From: Pseudomonas sp. Tri1
GTDB taxonomy: Bacteria > Pseudomonadota > Gammaproteobacteria > Pseudomonadales > Pseudomonadaceae
DNA: 64,000 nt
NCBI RefSeq assembly: GCF_017968885.1
Contig: NZ_CP072913.1
Span: 2,278,001 to 2,342,000 of the forward strand
Direction of reading: 5' to 3'
Made by a program: the position numbers and the translations under genes. The notes beneath the pieces are model-generated. The model did no database searches, was not told where the DNA came from, and saw only the letters and a program-made list of their open reading frames with translations. Positions within the stretch are counted from its first letter, which is position 1, and every line of letters starts with the position of its first letter. This document shows, in pieces, positions 34,652 through 44,055 of this stretch.

Positions 34652-35602
34652 TCAGAATTGATAGCCGACACCCGCGTAGTATCCCCACCCATCGGAGCGG
34701 GCGCGGAAGTTGCCGTCGCCAAAGTTAAGCTCACTGCCGTCCTGCCAGTTGCCGCCGTTGTGGAAGTAACGGCCCACCAGCGTGAAGCGCAGATGCGTGA
34801 AGGAATACAGCAAGACGTTGGTGGCGACCGTGGCGTTGGCGGTGCGAGCCGGGTTGTCCTTGTGCAGGTCTGAACCGAAATCGAAGTTGGTAAAACCGAT
34901 GTAAGTCAGCGAAGCGCCGTTGCTGAACTGGCTGATCGGCACGATGTATTTGAGTTGGGCGCGATAGCCATCCCAGGAATATTCATTGCTGGCGCCATAG
35001 TTTTCCCATTGATAACGCCCGTAGAAGTTGGCCGACAGGTTGACCCGCGAATGGGTGTCGATGTCGGTGCCCAGGCCGCTGTACAAAGTATTCGCGCGAT
35101 TGGCGGAGTTGCTGCCGTGATCGTAGATCCAGTCGAACGCCACATACCATTCCTTGAATGGCCCGACGGCCAGGCTGCGGCCGGCCAGGTAGTCGATGGA
35201 AATACGCGGTTCATGCTCCATGAACACCGGCGAGCCGTGATCCCACACGCCTTTGTCGTGGCTGTTGCCGATGTCGAAGATCTTCGGGATGTCGATATAG
35301 CCATACAGCTCGAACGGCCCCTTGCGCCCGAAATATTCGTATTCCAGATAGACGTCATCGACGGGTTGCGGGCCGAAGCTGATGTCCTTGCTGCCGATGA
35401 TCGTCAGGTCCTGGTTGTACCAGTCGGACAGGTAGACACTTTTTTTCGAGGACGTGGCTTCAGGGCTGAGCGTTTCACCTTGGGCGGATGCTTCGCTCGC
35501 TTGCGCTTGGCTGATGGTGCTGAGTAATCCGGTAACGGCGGTCAGTAGCACGGCGGCTGCAAATACGCGGGGCGCGGCGTAACACCGAGGATTGAAGTCC
35601 AT
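34652..35602 (-). CDS. Tsx/OmpK-family nucleoside-specific outer membrane channel
   Basis: A 316-residue outer-membrane protein: signal region to about residue 35, then amphipathic strands with alternating aromatic residues and a terminal phenylalanine (YYAGVGYQF), the sign for barrel assembly. The stretch FDWIYDHGSNSANRANTLYSGLGTDIDT and the N-terminal SVYLSDWYNQDLTIIG fit the nucleoside channel (Tsx/OmpK) family. Start ATG 35602 follows AAGGA; the longer frame from 35698 would cross the upstream palindrome. Confidence 0.85.
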   Translation of the reverse strand: MDFNPRCYAAPRVFAAAVLLTAVTGLLSTISQAQASEASAQGETLSPEATSSKKSVYLSDWYNQDLTIIGSKDISFGPQPVDDVYLEYEYFGRKGPFELYGYIDIPKIFDIGNSHDKGVWDHGSPVFMEHEPRISIDYLAGRSLAVGPFKEWYVAFDWIYDHGSNSANRANTLYSGLGTDIDTHSRVNLSANFYGRYQWENYGASNEYSWDGYRAQLKYIVPISQFSNGASLTYIGFTNFDFGSDLHKDNPARTANATVATNVLLYSFTHLRFTLVGRYFHNGGNWQDGSELNFGDGNFRARSDGWGYYAGVGYQF

Positions 35603-35684
35603 GGAAAGTCCTTGTTCGTGCGGGTCGAAACCCGGGTTCCGTGATAGAAAAAACCCGATTCGCTGCGGGGCTGCGATCGATTTC

Positions 35685-35696
35685 GCAAACGTTTGC
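35685..35696. promoter_or_regulatory. PurR/LacI-type operator upstream of the nucleoside uptake genes
   Basis: Perfect palindrome GCAAACGTTTGC, the central core of LacI/PurR-family operators (ACGCAAACGTTTGCGT type), 83 bases before the Tsx-like gene. The remainder of the spacer 35603-35911 shows no further gene or RNA that I recognise. Confidence 0.65.
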
Positions 35697-35911
35697 ACAT
35701 CCTGTACCAGATTTTCGTACTGGCTTTAAAAACATGTGCTTGGGAAGTTTTTCCTGTCCTTATGGTCAGGCATCGTGCACGACCTATCGCCCTGTCCCTT
35801 GAAGGGGCACCAAAAGGTGGCAGGGCGTAGGGTGGTCGCTGTCTTGCCGCGACACAGGACCGTCGGCGTTGCTGGTAGACTCGTTCCAATTGACTGACAC
35901 GAGGTATGCCC

Positions 35912-36946
35912 ATGAGCGAGCCGATTCGCCTGACCCAGTACAGCCACGGCGCCGGTTGTGGCTGCAAGATTTCGCCCCAAGTGCTGGAAGTGATCCTGGC
36001 TGGCAGCGGTGCGCAGAACCTCGACCCCAAGCTGTGGGTCGGCAACGCCTCCCGGGATGATGCTGCGGTATACGCCATCGATGAGGAGCGCGGGGTGGTC
36101 TCGACCACCGATTTCTTCATGCCGATTGTCGATGATCCGTTCGATTTCGGCCGCATCGCCGCCACCAATGCCATCAGCGATATCTACGCCATGGGGGGGG
36201 ACCCGCTGATGGCTATCGCGATCCTTGGTTGGCCAGTCAATGTATTGGCTCCGGAAATTGCCCGGGAGGTGATTCGTGGTGGCCGTTCAGTGTGCGACGA
36301 AGCGGGCATTCCCCTGGCCGGCGGGCATTCGATTGACGCGCCTGAGCCGATTTTCGGCCTGGCGGTCACCGGCCTGGTGCAAAAGCGCCACATGAAACGC
36401 AACGACACCGCCACCGCCGGTTGCCGCTTGTACCTGACCAAGCCCCTGGGCATCGGCATCCTCACCACCGCAGAAAAGAAAGGCAAGCTGCGCGCCGCCG
36501 ACGTTGGCCTGGCCCGTGACTGGATGTGCACACTCAATAAACCCGGCAGCCGCTTCGGCAAACTCGACGGTGTGACGGCGATGACCGACGTCACCGGTTT
36601 CGGTCTGCTCGGGCACTTGGTGGAAATGGCCGATGGCAGCCAACTGACGGCGCGGATCCGCTACGACGCGGTGCCGCGTCTGCCGGGCGTCGAGTACTAC
36701 CTTGACCTGGGTTGTGTGCCGGGCGGTACGTTGCGCAACTACGACAGCTACGCCACCAAGGTCGGTCGTGTCCAGGAACTGCACAAGCGCGTGCTGTGCG
36801 ACCCGCAGACCAGCGGCGGGCTGCTGATTGCTGTCAGCCCCGAAGGCGAGGGCGAATTCCTGCGAGTTGCCGCTGAACTCGGCCTGGCACTGGAGCCGAT
36901 TGGTGAACTGGTCGAGCGACAGACCTACGCGGTCGAGGTGTCTTGA
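35912..36946 (+). CDS. selD: Selenide, water dikinase
   Basis: SelD makes selenophosphate from selenide and ATP, here for the neighbouring tRNA enzyme. The 344-residue protein has the glycine/cysteine active site [12 protein letters not shown] (Cys16/Cys18 region with the essential Lys20), the ATP-site motifs [42 protein letters not shown] and [11 protein letters not shown]. The second cysteine of the pair, Cys not Sec, is used. Start ATG 35912, seven bases after GAGG; an ATG at 35906 is too close to that box. Confidence 0.95.
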   Translation: MSEPIRLTQYSHGAGCGCKISPQVLEVILAGSGAQNLDPKLWVGNASRDDAAVYAIDEERGVVSTTDFFMPIVDDPFDFGRIAATNAISDIYAMGGDPLMAIAILGWPVNVLAPEIAREVIRGGRSVCDEAGIPLAGGHSIDAPEPIFGLAVTGLVQKRHMKRNDTATAGCRLYLTKPLGIGILTTAEKKGKLRAADVGLARDWMCTLNKPGSRFGKLDGVTAMTDVTGFGLLGHLVEMADGSQLTARIRYDAVPRLPGVEYYLDLGCVPGGTLRNYDSYATKVGRVQELHKRVLCDPQTSGGLLIAVSPEGEGEFLRVAAELGLALEPIGELVERQTYAVEVS

Positions 36947-38049
36947 TGGCCAATGACATCACCGATTACCGCGACATCTTCCTCAATGACCGGCCGATGA
37001 TGGACACCCGCGCGCCGGTCGAATTTCTCAAGGGTGCATTCCCCGGCGTGGTCAATTTGCCGCTGATGACCGACCTCGAACGACAACGCGTCGGCACCTG
37101 CTACAAACAGCAGGGGCAACAAGCGGCCATTGTCCTGGGGCATCAGTTGGTGTCCGGCGAGATCAAGGCACAACGCATCAAGGCCTGGGCCGAGTTCGCC
37201 CAAACCCATCCTGAAGGTGTGCTGTATTGCTTTCGCGGTGGCTTGCGTTCGCAGATCGTCCAGCAATGGCTCAAGGACGAAGCCGGCATCGACTACCCCA
37301 GGGTCGGTGGCGGCTACAAGGCCATGCGCACATTCTTGCTGGACACCGTCGAACAGGCGGTCAGCCAATGTGACCTGGTGCTATTGGGCGGCATGACCGG
37401 CACCGGCAAGACCGAAGTGCTGACCCAGTTGAGCAACAGCCTGGACCTGGAAGGCTATGCCAACCATCGTGGTTCGAGTTTCGGCAAGCGCGCCACTGGG
37501 CAGCCTTCCAACATCGATTTCGAGAACCGTCTGGCGGTGGACATGCTGAAAAAGCGCGCCGCCGGTATTGAACAGTTTGTGCTGGAAGATGAAAGCCGCA
37601 TGGTCGGCAGCTGCGCCTTGCCGTTGCCTTTGTTCCAGCGCATGCAGCAGGTTCCGATGGTCTGGCTTGAAGACAGCCTGGAGCGACGGGTCGAGCGGAT
37701 CCTGCGCGATTACGTCATCAACCTGTGCGCCGAGTTCATTGCCGTACATGGCGACGAGGGCTTCTTGCTGTTTTCCGAGCGATTGCTGGCGAGCCTGGAC
37801 AACATCCACAAGCGCCTGGGCGGCGACCGTCACCGGCGTTTGATGGACATCCTGGAAGCCGCCCTGGCCGAGCAGGCCCATAGCGGCGCCGTCGACTTGC
37901 ATCGCGGCTGGATCGAAGGCTTGCTGCGTGAATATTACGACCCGATGTACGTGTTCCAGCGGGAAAAGAAGGGCCTGCGCATCGAGTTTGCCGGGGAGCG
38001 GGCGGCGGTGTTGGAGTACTTGCGTGAGCGAGCGGTTAGGGGAGGGTGA
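36946..38049 (+). CDS. selU: tRNA 2-selenouridine synthase
   Basis: This enzyme (also called MnmH or YbbB) replaces sulfur by selenium at U34 of certain tRNAs, using selenophosphate from SelD. The 367-residue protein has an N-terminal rhodanese domain with the catalytic cysteine in [17 protein letters not shown] and a P-loop domain ([17 protein letters not shown], about residues 146-162). Its ATG shares one base with the selD stop (TGATG), so the two are coupled. No selenocysteine genes (selA, selB, selC) are in the window. Confidence 0.95.
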   Translation: MANDITDYRDIFLNDRPMMDTRAPVEFLKGAFPGVVNLPLMTDLERQRVGTCYKQQGQQAAIVLGHQLVSGEIKAQRIKAWAEFAQTHPEGVLYCFRGGLRSQIVQQWLKDEAGIDYPRVGGGYKAMRTFLLDTVEQAVSQCDLVLLGGMTGTGKTEVLTQLSNSLDLEGYANHRGSSFGKRATGQPSNIDFENRLAVDMLKKRAAGIEQFVLEDESRMVGSCALPLPLFQRMQQVPMVWLEDSLERRVERILRDYVINLCAEFIAVHGDEGFLLFSERLLASLDNIHKRLGGDRHRRLMDILEAALAEQAHSGAVDLHRGWIEGLLREYYDPMYVFQREKKGLRIEFAGERAAVLEYLRERAVRGG

Positions 38050-38069
38050 TAGCCCTGGATCCGAACCAA

Positions 38070-38160
38070 TGTGGGAGCGAGCTTGCTCGCGATAGCGTCG
38101 GATCAACCGACATCCATGTTGACTGACACCCCGCTATCGCGAGCAAGCTCGCTCCCACAG
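38070..38160. repeat. REP doublet (REPIN)
   Basis: GTGGGAGCGAGCTTGCTCGCGATAG and its inverse around about 40 variable bases, between convergent gene ends. Confidence 0.9.
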
Positions 38161-38182
38161 GTGTTTTGTCGCTGCAGACAGG

Positions 38183-38857
38183 CTACGTCGGACAGGCTTC
38201 CTTGCCATTGTCCAACCCTTGCTTGTAACTCTGGCTGGTGAGGCTGGCCTTGCCGTTGTGCCAGGTCAGGGTCAGCACATACAGCGAATCGAAGTCCCCC
38301 GAGGCCCAGTCTTCGGTAATGGTTTGCTTCTTGCCCACGGCCTCACCGGCGACCTTGTTGATCAGCTCCGGCAGGTAGCCATGGGACCAGGCGGTATAGA
38401 TGGTCGAGTTGTGGTACTTGTCATGTAGCAATTCGTCCGCCAGGTCGCTGGTATCGTTGGCCGAAAAATTGATATTCACCGGCAGTCCGAGCTTGATGGC
38501 ACTGGGGCTGATGGTCATCAGCGGGCGAATGTAGCTGTAGGAGTTGTCCAGCTCACCCTCTTCGACGTTGCGGGTCGGGTTGGCTGCGAACACGTAGTCG
38601 GCCTTGCCGAATTTTTCCGGCAGCAGGGTGGCCAGGTCGATGGCGCGGTTGAGGCCCTGGCAATTGAGCTGGCCCAGGCCGCCGGCGGGTTTCTCGGCGT
38701 GGCGCAGGAACACCAGGGTCTGGATGCCGTCGACTGGCTGGGCGCGACTGACGCTCGACTCCAGCGACAGCACCAGGCCACAGGTCACAAGCAGCGTTGG
38801 CAGCAACAGCCACGAACGGTGTTTGAAGCGTCTGGCGAAATTCAGTGGGTTCATCAT
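38183..38857 (-). CDS. Exported histidine phosphatase family protein
   Basis: A 224-residue protein with a basic N-terminus and a hydrophobic segment (SWLLLPTLLVTCGLVLSLE) that can act as a signal or anchor. The family motif LRHAEKPAGGLGQLNCQGLNRA has the catalytic His in RHA, and the second histidine is likely in TAWSHGYLPELI. This is a periplasmic phosphatase-like protein of unknown substrate. A neighbouring in-frame ATG at 38854 is an equal start choice. Confidence 0.82.
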   Translation of the reverse strand: MMNPLNFARRFKHRSWLLLPTLLVTCGLVLSLESSVSRAQPVDGIQTLVFLRHAEKPAGGLGQLNCQGLNRAIDLATLLPEKFGKADYVFAANPTRNVEEGELDNSYSYIRPLMTISPSAIKLGLPVNINFSANDTSDLADELLHDKYHNSTIYTAWSHGYLPELINKVAGEAVGKKQTITEDWASGDFDSLYVLTLTWHNGKASLTSQSYKQGLDNGKEACPT

Positions 38858-39178
38858 CGAATAAATGTTCTTTTGAACTCTCTAGTCAGGCTGACAAACC
38901 TAGGCACCGCGAGGCATTTGGCCTTGGGTGTTTTTCCGTGTCGTTACGCCGCTTCGATTCCACGGGGGGCATTGCTCAGAGTCGCTTGGCGCCCGTTGGT
39001 TCGATCTCGGCTGATCCTGTGCACTGTAAGGCCTCCAGCTTGGAGGTCAGTCGAATGTTAGCGACAGGATGTTGCGGAATTAAGAACGGCCGGTGTGAAT
39101 CCCGTGACGTGCTTGTGGTGCTGTTCCGCACATCTTGGATTATTCTCAGGCCTTTCCTTAATTGCCGAGCCTGCCCCC
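38858..39178. other. Spacer with no gene recognised
   Basis: About 320 bases between divergent genes. It has a few short hairpins (for example GGCCTCCAGCTTGGAGGTC near 39030) and must hold promoters for both flanking genes, but I see no open frame, RNA family or operator I can name. A GGTGTGAATCCCG stretch near 39092 resembles part of a cobalamin riboswitch but the other required blocks are missing. Confidence 0.5.
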
Positions 39179-39877
39179 ATGCCCGACTTGACCTCATTTC
39201 CCATTACCCAAAAATGGCCCGCCCAGTACCCGGAGTGGCTGCAGCTCTACTCCCTGCCAACCCCCAACGGCGTCAAGGTCTCGATCATGCTGGAAGAGAT
39301 CGGCCTACCCTACGAACCCCACAAGGTGGACTTCGGCAGCAACGATCAACTGTCTCCCGAGTTTCTGTCCCTGAACCCCAACAACAAGATCCCGGCGATT
39401 CTCGACCCTCATGGGCCGGGGGACCAGCCGTTGGCGTTGTTCGAGTCGGGGGCGATTCTGATGTATCTGGCCGACAAAAGTGGCCAGTTGCTGGCCCAGG
39501 AGTCGGCGGCGCGCTATGAGACGATCCAGTGGCTGATGTTTCAGATGGGCGGGATCGGGCCGATGTTCGGGCAGTTGGGATTCTTCAACAAGTTCGCTGG
39601 CAAGGACTACGAGGACAAGCGGCCTCGCGATCGGTATGTCGAGGAAAGCAAGCGCCTGCTCAAGGTGCTCGACGGTCGTTTGCAAGGACGGGACTGGATC
39701 ATGGGCGAGCGCTACACCATTGCCGATATCGCCACCTTTCCCTGGGTTCGCAACTTGATCGGTTTTTATGAAGCCGGGGATCTGGTGGGTATCCAGAACT
39801 TCCCCAATGTGACACGGGTGCTGGAGCGCTTCCTGGCGCGGCCGGCGGTAGCACGTGGGTTGAAGATTCCGGAATGA
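39179..39877 (+). CDS. Glutathione S-transferase, Nu class (YfcG/YghU-like)
   Basis: A 232-residue glutathione transferase: thioredoxin-fold N-domain with LYSLPTPNGVKVSIMLEEIGLPYEPHKVDF (the Thr-Pro-Asn-Gly contact typical of the Nu class) and NPNNKIPAILDPHGPGDQPLALFESGAILMYLADK, and an all-helical C-domain with YTIADIATFPWVR. Nu-class members commonly act as disulfide-bond reductases with glutathione. The start is ATG 39179. It is divergent from the phosphatase gene. Confidence 0.9.
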   Translation: MPDLTSFPITQKWPAQYPEWLQLYSLPTPNGVKVSIMLEEIGLPYEPHKVDFGSNDQLSPEFLSLNPNNKIPAILDPHGPGDQPLALFESGAILMYLADKSGQLLAQESAARYETIQWLMFQMGGIGPMFGQLGFFNKFAGKDYEDKRPRDRYVEESKRLLKVLDGRLQGRDWIMGERYTIADIATFPWVRNLIGFYEAGDLVGIQNFPNVTRVLERFLARPAVARGLKIPE

Positions 39878-40105
39878 GCGAGCCGATGGCCAGCCGATTC
39901 AATTTCAACCAACCGGCCGTGTTCAGCAACGTGTCGCTCAGGGGAATCCGCTGGCGGTGGTGACTTGCATCAATGGTGCGCTGACCTTGTGAAGCGATTA
40001 TTGCCGCGCCGGTAACACTCTGTTTTCCTGCCGGCGTTTGTGCCTTGGTCGACCAGGGCATAAGCTTTGCCCCTTGTGATCGAGCACCCATTTGCCAGGA
40101 GTCCC

Positions 40106-41080
40106 ATGTCCAGCCAGTTCCCCGAAGCCCGCCCACGCCGTCTGCGCCGCAATGCAAGCCTGCGCAGTCTGTTCCAGGAAACCGAATTCACCCTGAACGA
40201 TCTGGTGCTGCCGATTTTCGTCGAAGAAGAAATCGATGACTTCGTGCCGATCAAGAGCATGCCGGGCGTAGTGCGCATCCCTGAGTCGAAACTGGCCGGC
40301 GAGATCGAGCGCTATGCCCGTGCCGGCATCAAGGCGGTGATGACCTTTGGTGTTTCCCATCACTTGGACAGCGACGGTAGCGATACCTGGAACGAGCGCG
40401 GCCTGGTGTCGCGCATGGCCGGAATCTGCAAGGACGCGGTGCCGGAAATGATCGTGATGTCTGACACTTGCTTCTGTGAATACACCGATCATGGTCATTG
40501 CGGGGTACTCCACGGGCACGAAGTGGATAATGACCGGACCCTGCTCAACCTTGGCAAGCAAGCCGTGGCAGCAGCCCGTGCCGGTGCCGATGTGATCGCT
40601 CCGTCGGCGGCCATGGACGGGCAGGTCCAGGCCATTCGCAAGGCCCTGGACGAAGCCGGCTTCAGCCAGACGGCAATCATGGCCTATTCCACCAAGTTCG
40701 CCTCGGCGCTCTATGGGCCGTTCCGTGAAGCGGGCGGCAGTGCGTTGAAAGGCGACCGCAAGAGCTACCAGATGAACCCGATGAACCGTCGCGAAGCGCT
40801 GCGCGAATCCTTGCTCGATGAGCAGGAAGGTGCCGATGCGCTGATGGTCAAACCGGCCGGGGCCTACCTCGACATCATCCGCGACATTCGCCAGGCTTCG
40901 AACCTGCCGCTGTCGGCCTATCAGGTCAGTGGCGAATACGCGATGATCAAGTTCGCTGCCCAGGCCGGCGCCATCGACGAAGCCCGCGTGGTGCGCGAAA
41001 GCCTCGGCGCGATCAAACGGGCGGGGGCGGACCTGATCTTCACTTATTTCGCGATGGATTTGGCGCTTGGCGGGATCTGA
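40106..41080 (+). CDS. hemB: Delta-aminolevulinic acid dehydratase, zinc type
   Basis: It condenses two 5-aminolevulinates to porphobilinogen in haem synthesis. The 324-residue protein has [16 protein letters not shown] and [14 protein letters not shown], whose lysines are catalytic. It carries the zinc triad Cys122, Cys124, Cys132 ([15 protein letters not shown]), as in E. coli. The main HemB of pseudomonads is a magnesium type without this triad, so this looks like a second, zinc-using copy. Start ATG 40106 follows AGGAG. It stands alone. Confidence 0.9.
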   Translation: MSSQFPEARPRRLRRNASLRSLFQETEFTLNDLVLPIFVEEEIDDFVPIKSMPGVVRIPESKLAGEIERYARAGIKAVMTFGVSHHLDSDGSDTWNERGLVSRMAGICKDAVPEMIVMSDTCFCEYTDHGHCGVLHGHEVDNDRTLLNLGKQAVAAARAGADVIAPSAAMDGQVQAIRKALDEAGFSQTAIMAYSTKFASALYGPFREAGGSALKGDRKSYQMNPMNRREALRESLLDEQEGADALMVKPAGAYLDIIRDIRQASNLPLSAYQVSGEYAMIKFAAQAGAIDEARVVRESLGAIKRAGADLIFTYFAMDLALGGI

Positions 41081-41145
41081 TCCCGCGCCCCTGCCGCATT
41101 GGCTGTCTGGGTTGGATCGCGAATCCCGGTACGCCGCCATTCTGC

Positions 41146-41234
41146 TGTGGGAGCGAGCTTGCTCGCGATAGCGGTGGGTCAGTTTCGGTGATGTTGGATG
41201 TGCCGCCGGCATCGCGAGCAAGCTCGCTCCCACA
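41146..41234. repeat. REP doublet (REPIN)
   Basis: TGTGGGAGCGAGCTTGCTCGCGATAG and its inverse, 65 bases after hemB. Confidence 0.9.
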
Positions 41235-41301
41235 TTGGGCATAGCCCGTGCCCGCTTTTGATCGTATGGTTGCTCCGGAATAACGAACCCGATGGAGCAC
41301 C

Positions 41302-42395
41302 ATGCAACTCAACCGATTAATGATCAGCCTTGCCGCGTTGCTGGCTCTGGCCGGTTGCGGCAGCCGCCAGGTTCAGGAGCCTGAACGTCAGCCCGCCGAG
41401 GTCAAGGCGCAGATCGTGCGATTGCTGCCGGCAAAGACTACGGATCGCGAAGGTTGGGCGACGGACATCTACGTGGCCTTCGCGGCTCAACAGATCCCAA
41501 CCACGACGCAGAACATCTGTGCTGTCCTGGCGGTGACCGAACAGGAGTCGACGTTCCAGGCCGACCCGCCGGTGCCGGGGCTGGGCAAGATCGCGCGTCA
41601 GGAGATCAACCGCCGTGCGGCGAAGGTGCACATTCCGCAGTTGTTGGTCAGTGGTGCACTCCAGGTGCGTTCGCCCAACGGCAAAAGCTACAGCGACCGG
41701 CTCGATGCGGCGCGTAGCGAGAAGGCATTGAGTGAGATTTTCGATGATTTCATCGGCACGGTGCCGTTGGGCAAGACGCTGTTCGACGGCTTCAATCCGG
41801 TACACACGGGTGGGCCAATGCAGGTCAGCATTGCTTTTGCCCAGGCCAATGCACGGAATTATCCCTACACGGTAGATGGCTCGATTCGTCGCGAAGTGTT
41901 CAGTCGTCGGGGGGAATGTATTTTGGTATCGCGCATTTGCTGGGCTATCCGGTGAGCTACACCGACCCGTTGTATCGTTTTGCCGATTTCAATGCCGGCT
42001 GGTACGCCAGTCGTAACGCGGCTTTCCAGCATGCGGTGAGCCGGGCCTCAGGCATTTCCCTGGCGCTGGACGGGGATTTGATTCTGCCGGGTTCCATCAT
42101 GCCGGGCAGCACGGAACTGGCGGTGCGCACGCTGGGCAAATCGCTGGGAATGCGTAACCCGACCATTCGCGACCAGTTGGAGCAGGGCGACAGCCTTGGG
42201 TTTGAAGACAGCAAGCTCTACAAGCGGGTGTTCGAATTGGCTGAGCAGGCTGAGGGCAAGGCGTTGCCGCGAGCGGTATTGCCGGGGATCGTGCTCAAGA
42301 GCCCGAAGATTACGCGCAATCTGACCACGGCGTGGTTTGCCAAGCGAGTGGATGAGCGTTATCAGCGGTGCATGGCGCGGGCGTCGGGGCGTTAG
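41302..42395 (+). pseudogene. DUF1615 lipoprotein, interrupted by a one-base frameshift
   Basis: The gene begins as a lipoprotein (MQLNRLMISLAALLALAGCGS; lipobox LAGC) and continues in frame to about residue 204 (YTVDGSIRREVFSRRG). The next part, MYFGIAHLLGYPVSYTDPLYRFADFNAGWYASRNAAFQ and onward to RYQRCMARASGR, lies in another frame (41916-42395). Adding one G to the six-G run at 41909-41914 restores RRGGMYFGIAH, the usual DUF1615 sequence, and a full protein of about 364 residues. The family is an exported lipoprotein of unknown role. Mutation or assembly error cannot be told apart here. Confidence 0.85.
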
Positions 42396-42412
42396 CCAAA
42401 CGCAGGCAAGTA

Positions 42413-42440
42413 AAAGCCCGGCGGATAAGGCCGGGCTTTA
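42413..42440. terminator. Bidirectional terminator between convergent genes
   Basis: Nine-base stem AAAGCCCGG/CCGGGCTTT with a nine-base loop, 17 bases after the DUF1615 gene end, serving it and the convergent repeat-protein gene. Confidence 0.8.
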
Positions 42441-42493
42441 CTGGGATGGTATGGGTTCGGGAGCTATCTGGAGCGCTGTGACGACGGAACACC

Positions 42494-43123
42494 TCATGCG
42501 CGGTTTTCGATCAAGCGATCAGAGCCACCTTCGGCGACGCGACGTTCCTGCAAACGATCAGCACCGCCTTCAGCGACGCGGTTTTCGATCAAGCGATCAG
42601 AGCCACCCTCGGCGACGCGACGTTCCAGCAGACGATCGGCACCGCCTTCAGCGACGCGGTTTTCGATCAGGCGGTCAGAGCCACCCTCGGCGACGCGACG
42701 TTCCAGCAGACGATCGGCACCGCCTTCAGCGACGCGGTTTTCGATCAGGCGATCAGAGCCACCCTCGGCGACGCGACGTTCCAGCAGACGATCGGCACCG
42801 CCTTCAGCGACGCGGTTTTCGATCAGGCGGTCAGAGCCACCCTCGGCGACGCGACGTTCCTGCAGACGATCGGCACCGCCTTCAGCGACGCGGTTTTCGA
42901 TCAAGCGATCAGAGCCACCCTCGGCGACGCGACGTTCCAGCAGACGATCAGCACCGCCTTCGGCGACGCGGTTTTCGATCAGGCGGTCAGAGCCACCCTC
43001 GGCGACGCGGTTTTCGATCAGGCGATCAGAACCGCCTTCGGCGACGACGGGTTGGGAGGAAGCGGCAAATACGTTGGTGGCCAGTACAGAGAAAGCGAGG
43101 CTGAGGATGACTTGGCGTTTCAT
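42494..43123 (-). CDS. Exported protein of fourteen 13-residue tandem repeats
   Basis: The 209-residue product has a signal peptide (MKRQVILSLAFSVLATNVFA) and then consists almost wholly of fourteen copies of VAEGG(S/A)DRL(I/L/Q)E(N/R)R. After two S-type units, A-type (ADRLLERR or ADRLQERR) and S-type (SDRLIENR) units alternate, so the higher-order repeat is 26 residues or 78 bases. Copies are nearly identical at DNA level, so copy number should vary between strains. Start ATG 43123 gives the signal peptide; the frame is open to 43186. Short exported proteins with VAEGG-S-DR units are known in pseudomonads without a proven role. The unit is highly charged and probably forms an extended, periodic chain. 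Confidence 0.85.
   Translation of the reverse strand: MKRQVILSLAFSVLATNVFAASSQPVVAEGGSDRLIENRVAEGGSDRLIENRVAEGGADRLLERRVAEGGSDRLIENRVAEGGADRLQERRVAEGGSDRLIENRVAEGGADRLLERRVAEGGSDRLIENRVAEGGADRLLERRVAEGGSDRLIENRVAEGGADRLLERRVAEGGSDRLIENRVAEGGADRLQERRVAEGGSDRLIENRA
42500..43045. repeat. Fourteen tandem 39-bp coding repeats
   Basis: Exact 39-base periodicity with a 78-base superperiod inside the exported protein gene. The opposite strand also stays open over the array (an antisense frame from 42337 to 43104), a side effect of the repeat composition. Confidence 0.9.
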
Positions 43124-43316
43124 GATGGTGTGCTCCGGGGTGCAGTAGGTTTGTGTGGGGCCATTGTTGTCCCGGGCGATCATCAAGAGAACTTCATTGA
43201 CATGATGGTGAACATCGACGGCAGTGATGGCTCGTTGGCCCGTTACCGGTCAGCTTGATGGAACACCGACGGGCTCGCGGGCTCTACCGGCTAACCCTTA
43301 TGCAGGAGGCACGTTC

Positions 43317-43946
43317 ATGTATCAGTTATTTGGCCACAGACAATCCGGCTCTTCGGCGGTGGAGATTGCCCTGTGTCTATGTGACGTGGCTTATCGCCGG
43401 ATCGACGCCTATTCCACCGAAGACAGCGATGCGGCGAAAGAGCTCGAGGCGTTGAACCCTCAAAAGCAGGTCCCGACCCTGCAGTTGCCGGACGGCTCGG
43501 TGCTGACCGAAGCCGCAGCGATCCTGATTCATCTCGGGCTGACCTATCCGCAATCGAAGTTGCTGCCTGAAGGGCCTGCCCAGCGCGCGCAAGCCATACG
43601 TGGCCTGGTCTATATCGCCGCCAATTGCTATACGCCCATCGGTATCATCGATTTTCCGGAGCGCTGGCTGGCCAATGCGGACGAAGCGACCCGACAGCAA
43701 TTGGTCGCAGGTACCCGGCAACGGCTATACCGCAACTGGGCACTGTTTGCCGACCAGTTCCCGGCCCGGCCTTTTCTCAGCGGTGCCGAGCCGGGCGCGC
43801 TGGATATCCTGGCCGCCGTGATCACCAAATGGAGCGGCACACGGGAGGCGCTGCTAGGCGCCCGGCCTGAGTTCTACGGCCTGCTGGAACGCATCGACCA
43901 TCACCCGCGTGTAGCACCGGTGCTGTCGCTGCATTGGCCTTCGTAA
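43317..43946 (+). CDS. Glutathione S-transferase family protein
   Basis: A 209-residue glutathione transferase: thioredoxin-like N-domain (MYQLFGHRQSGSSAVEIALCLCDVAYRRID, with Ser-Gly-Ser-Ser at the usual thiol-activating position; LNPQKQVPTLQLPDGSVLTEAAAILIHLG) and a helical C-domain (FLSGAEPGALDILAAVITKW). Start ATG 43317 follows AGGAGG by eight bases. It is a single gene; substrate unknown. Confidence 0.87.
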   Translation: MYQLFGHRQSGSSAVEIALCLCDVAYRRIDAYSTEDSDAAKELEALNPQKQVPTLQLPDGSVLTEAAAILIHLGLTYPQSKLLPEGPAQRAQAIRGLVYIAANCYTPIGIIDFPERWLANADEATRQQLVAGTRQRLYRNWALFADQFPARPFLSGAEPGALDILAAVITKWSGTREALLGARPEFYGLLERIDHHPRVAPVLSLHWPS

Positions 43947-44054
43947 GAGCTGTCGAGTGGAGCGAGGCTGCGATTTTTCCACTGACACTTGAATCCCAAG
44001 TGAAAGATCAAAGGATCGTCCGAACGCGGCCCAAGCCTTCGGCAGCTCCTACAG
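43947..44054. repeat. Interspersed repeat, TGTAGGAGCTGCCGAAGG family
   Basis: Two facing arms: GAGCTGTCGAGTGGAGCGAGGCTGCGATTTTT at 43948 and, inverted, the arm ending GCCTTCGGCAGCTCCTACAG at 44054. The wording is that of a common intergenic repeat of pseudomonads. It fills the gap between the glutathione transferase and pqiC. Confidence 0.7.
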
Positions 44055-44055
44055 G

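Noticed and set aside
39060..39140. Possible cobalamin riboswitch (GGTGTGAATCCCG)
   Set aside because: The AGGGAA block and the GCCACTG-type B12 box are absent, and the downstream gene is a glutathione transferase.
42337..43104. Plus-strand open frame of 255 codons over the tandem repeats, also a possible CRISPR-like array
   Set aside because: The 39-base repeats are contiguous with no spacers and code for a signal-peptide protein on the minus strand with a conserved period; the plus frame is a by-product of repeat composition.
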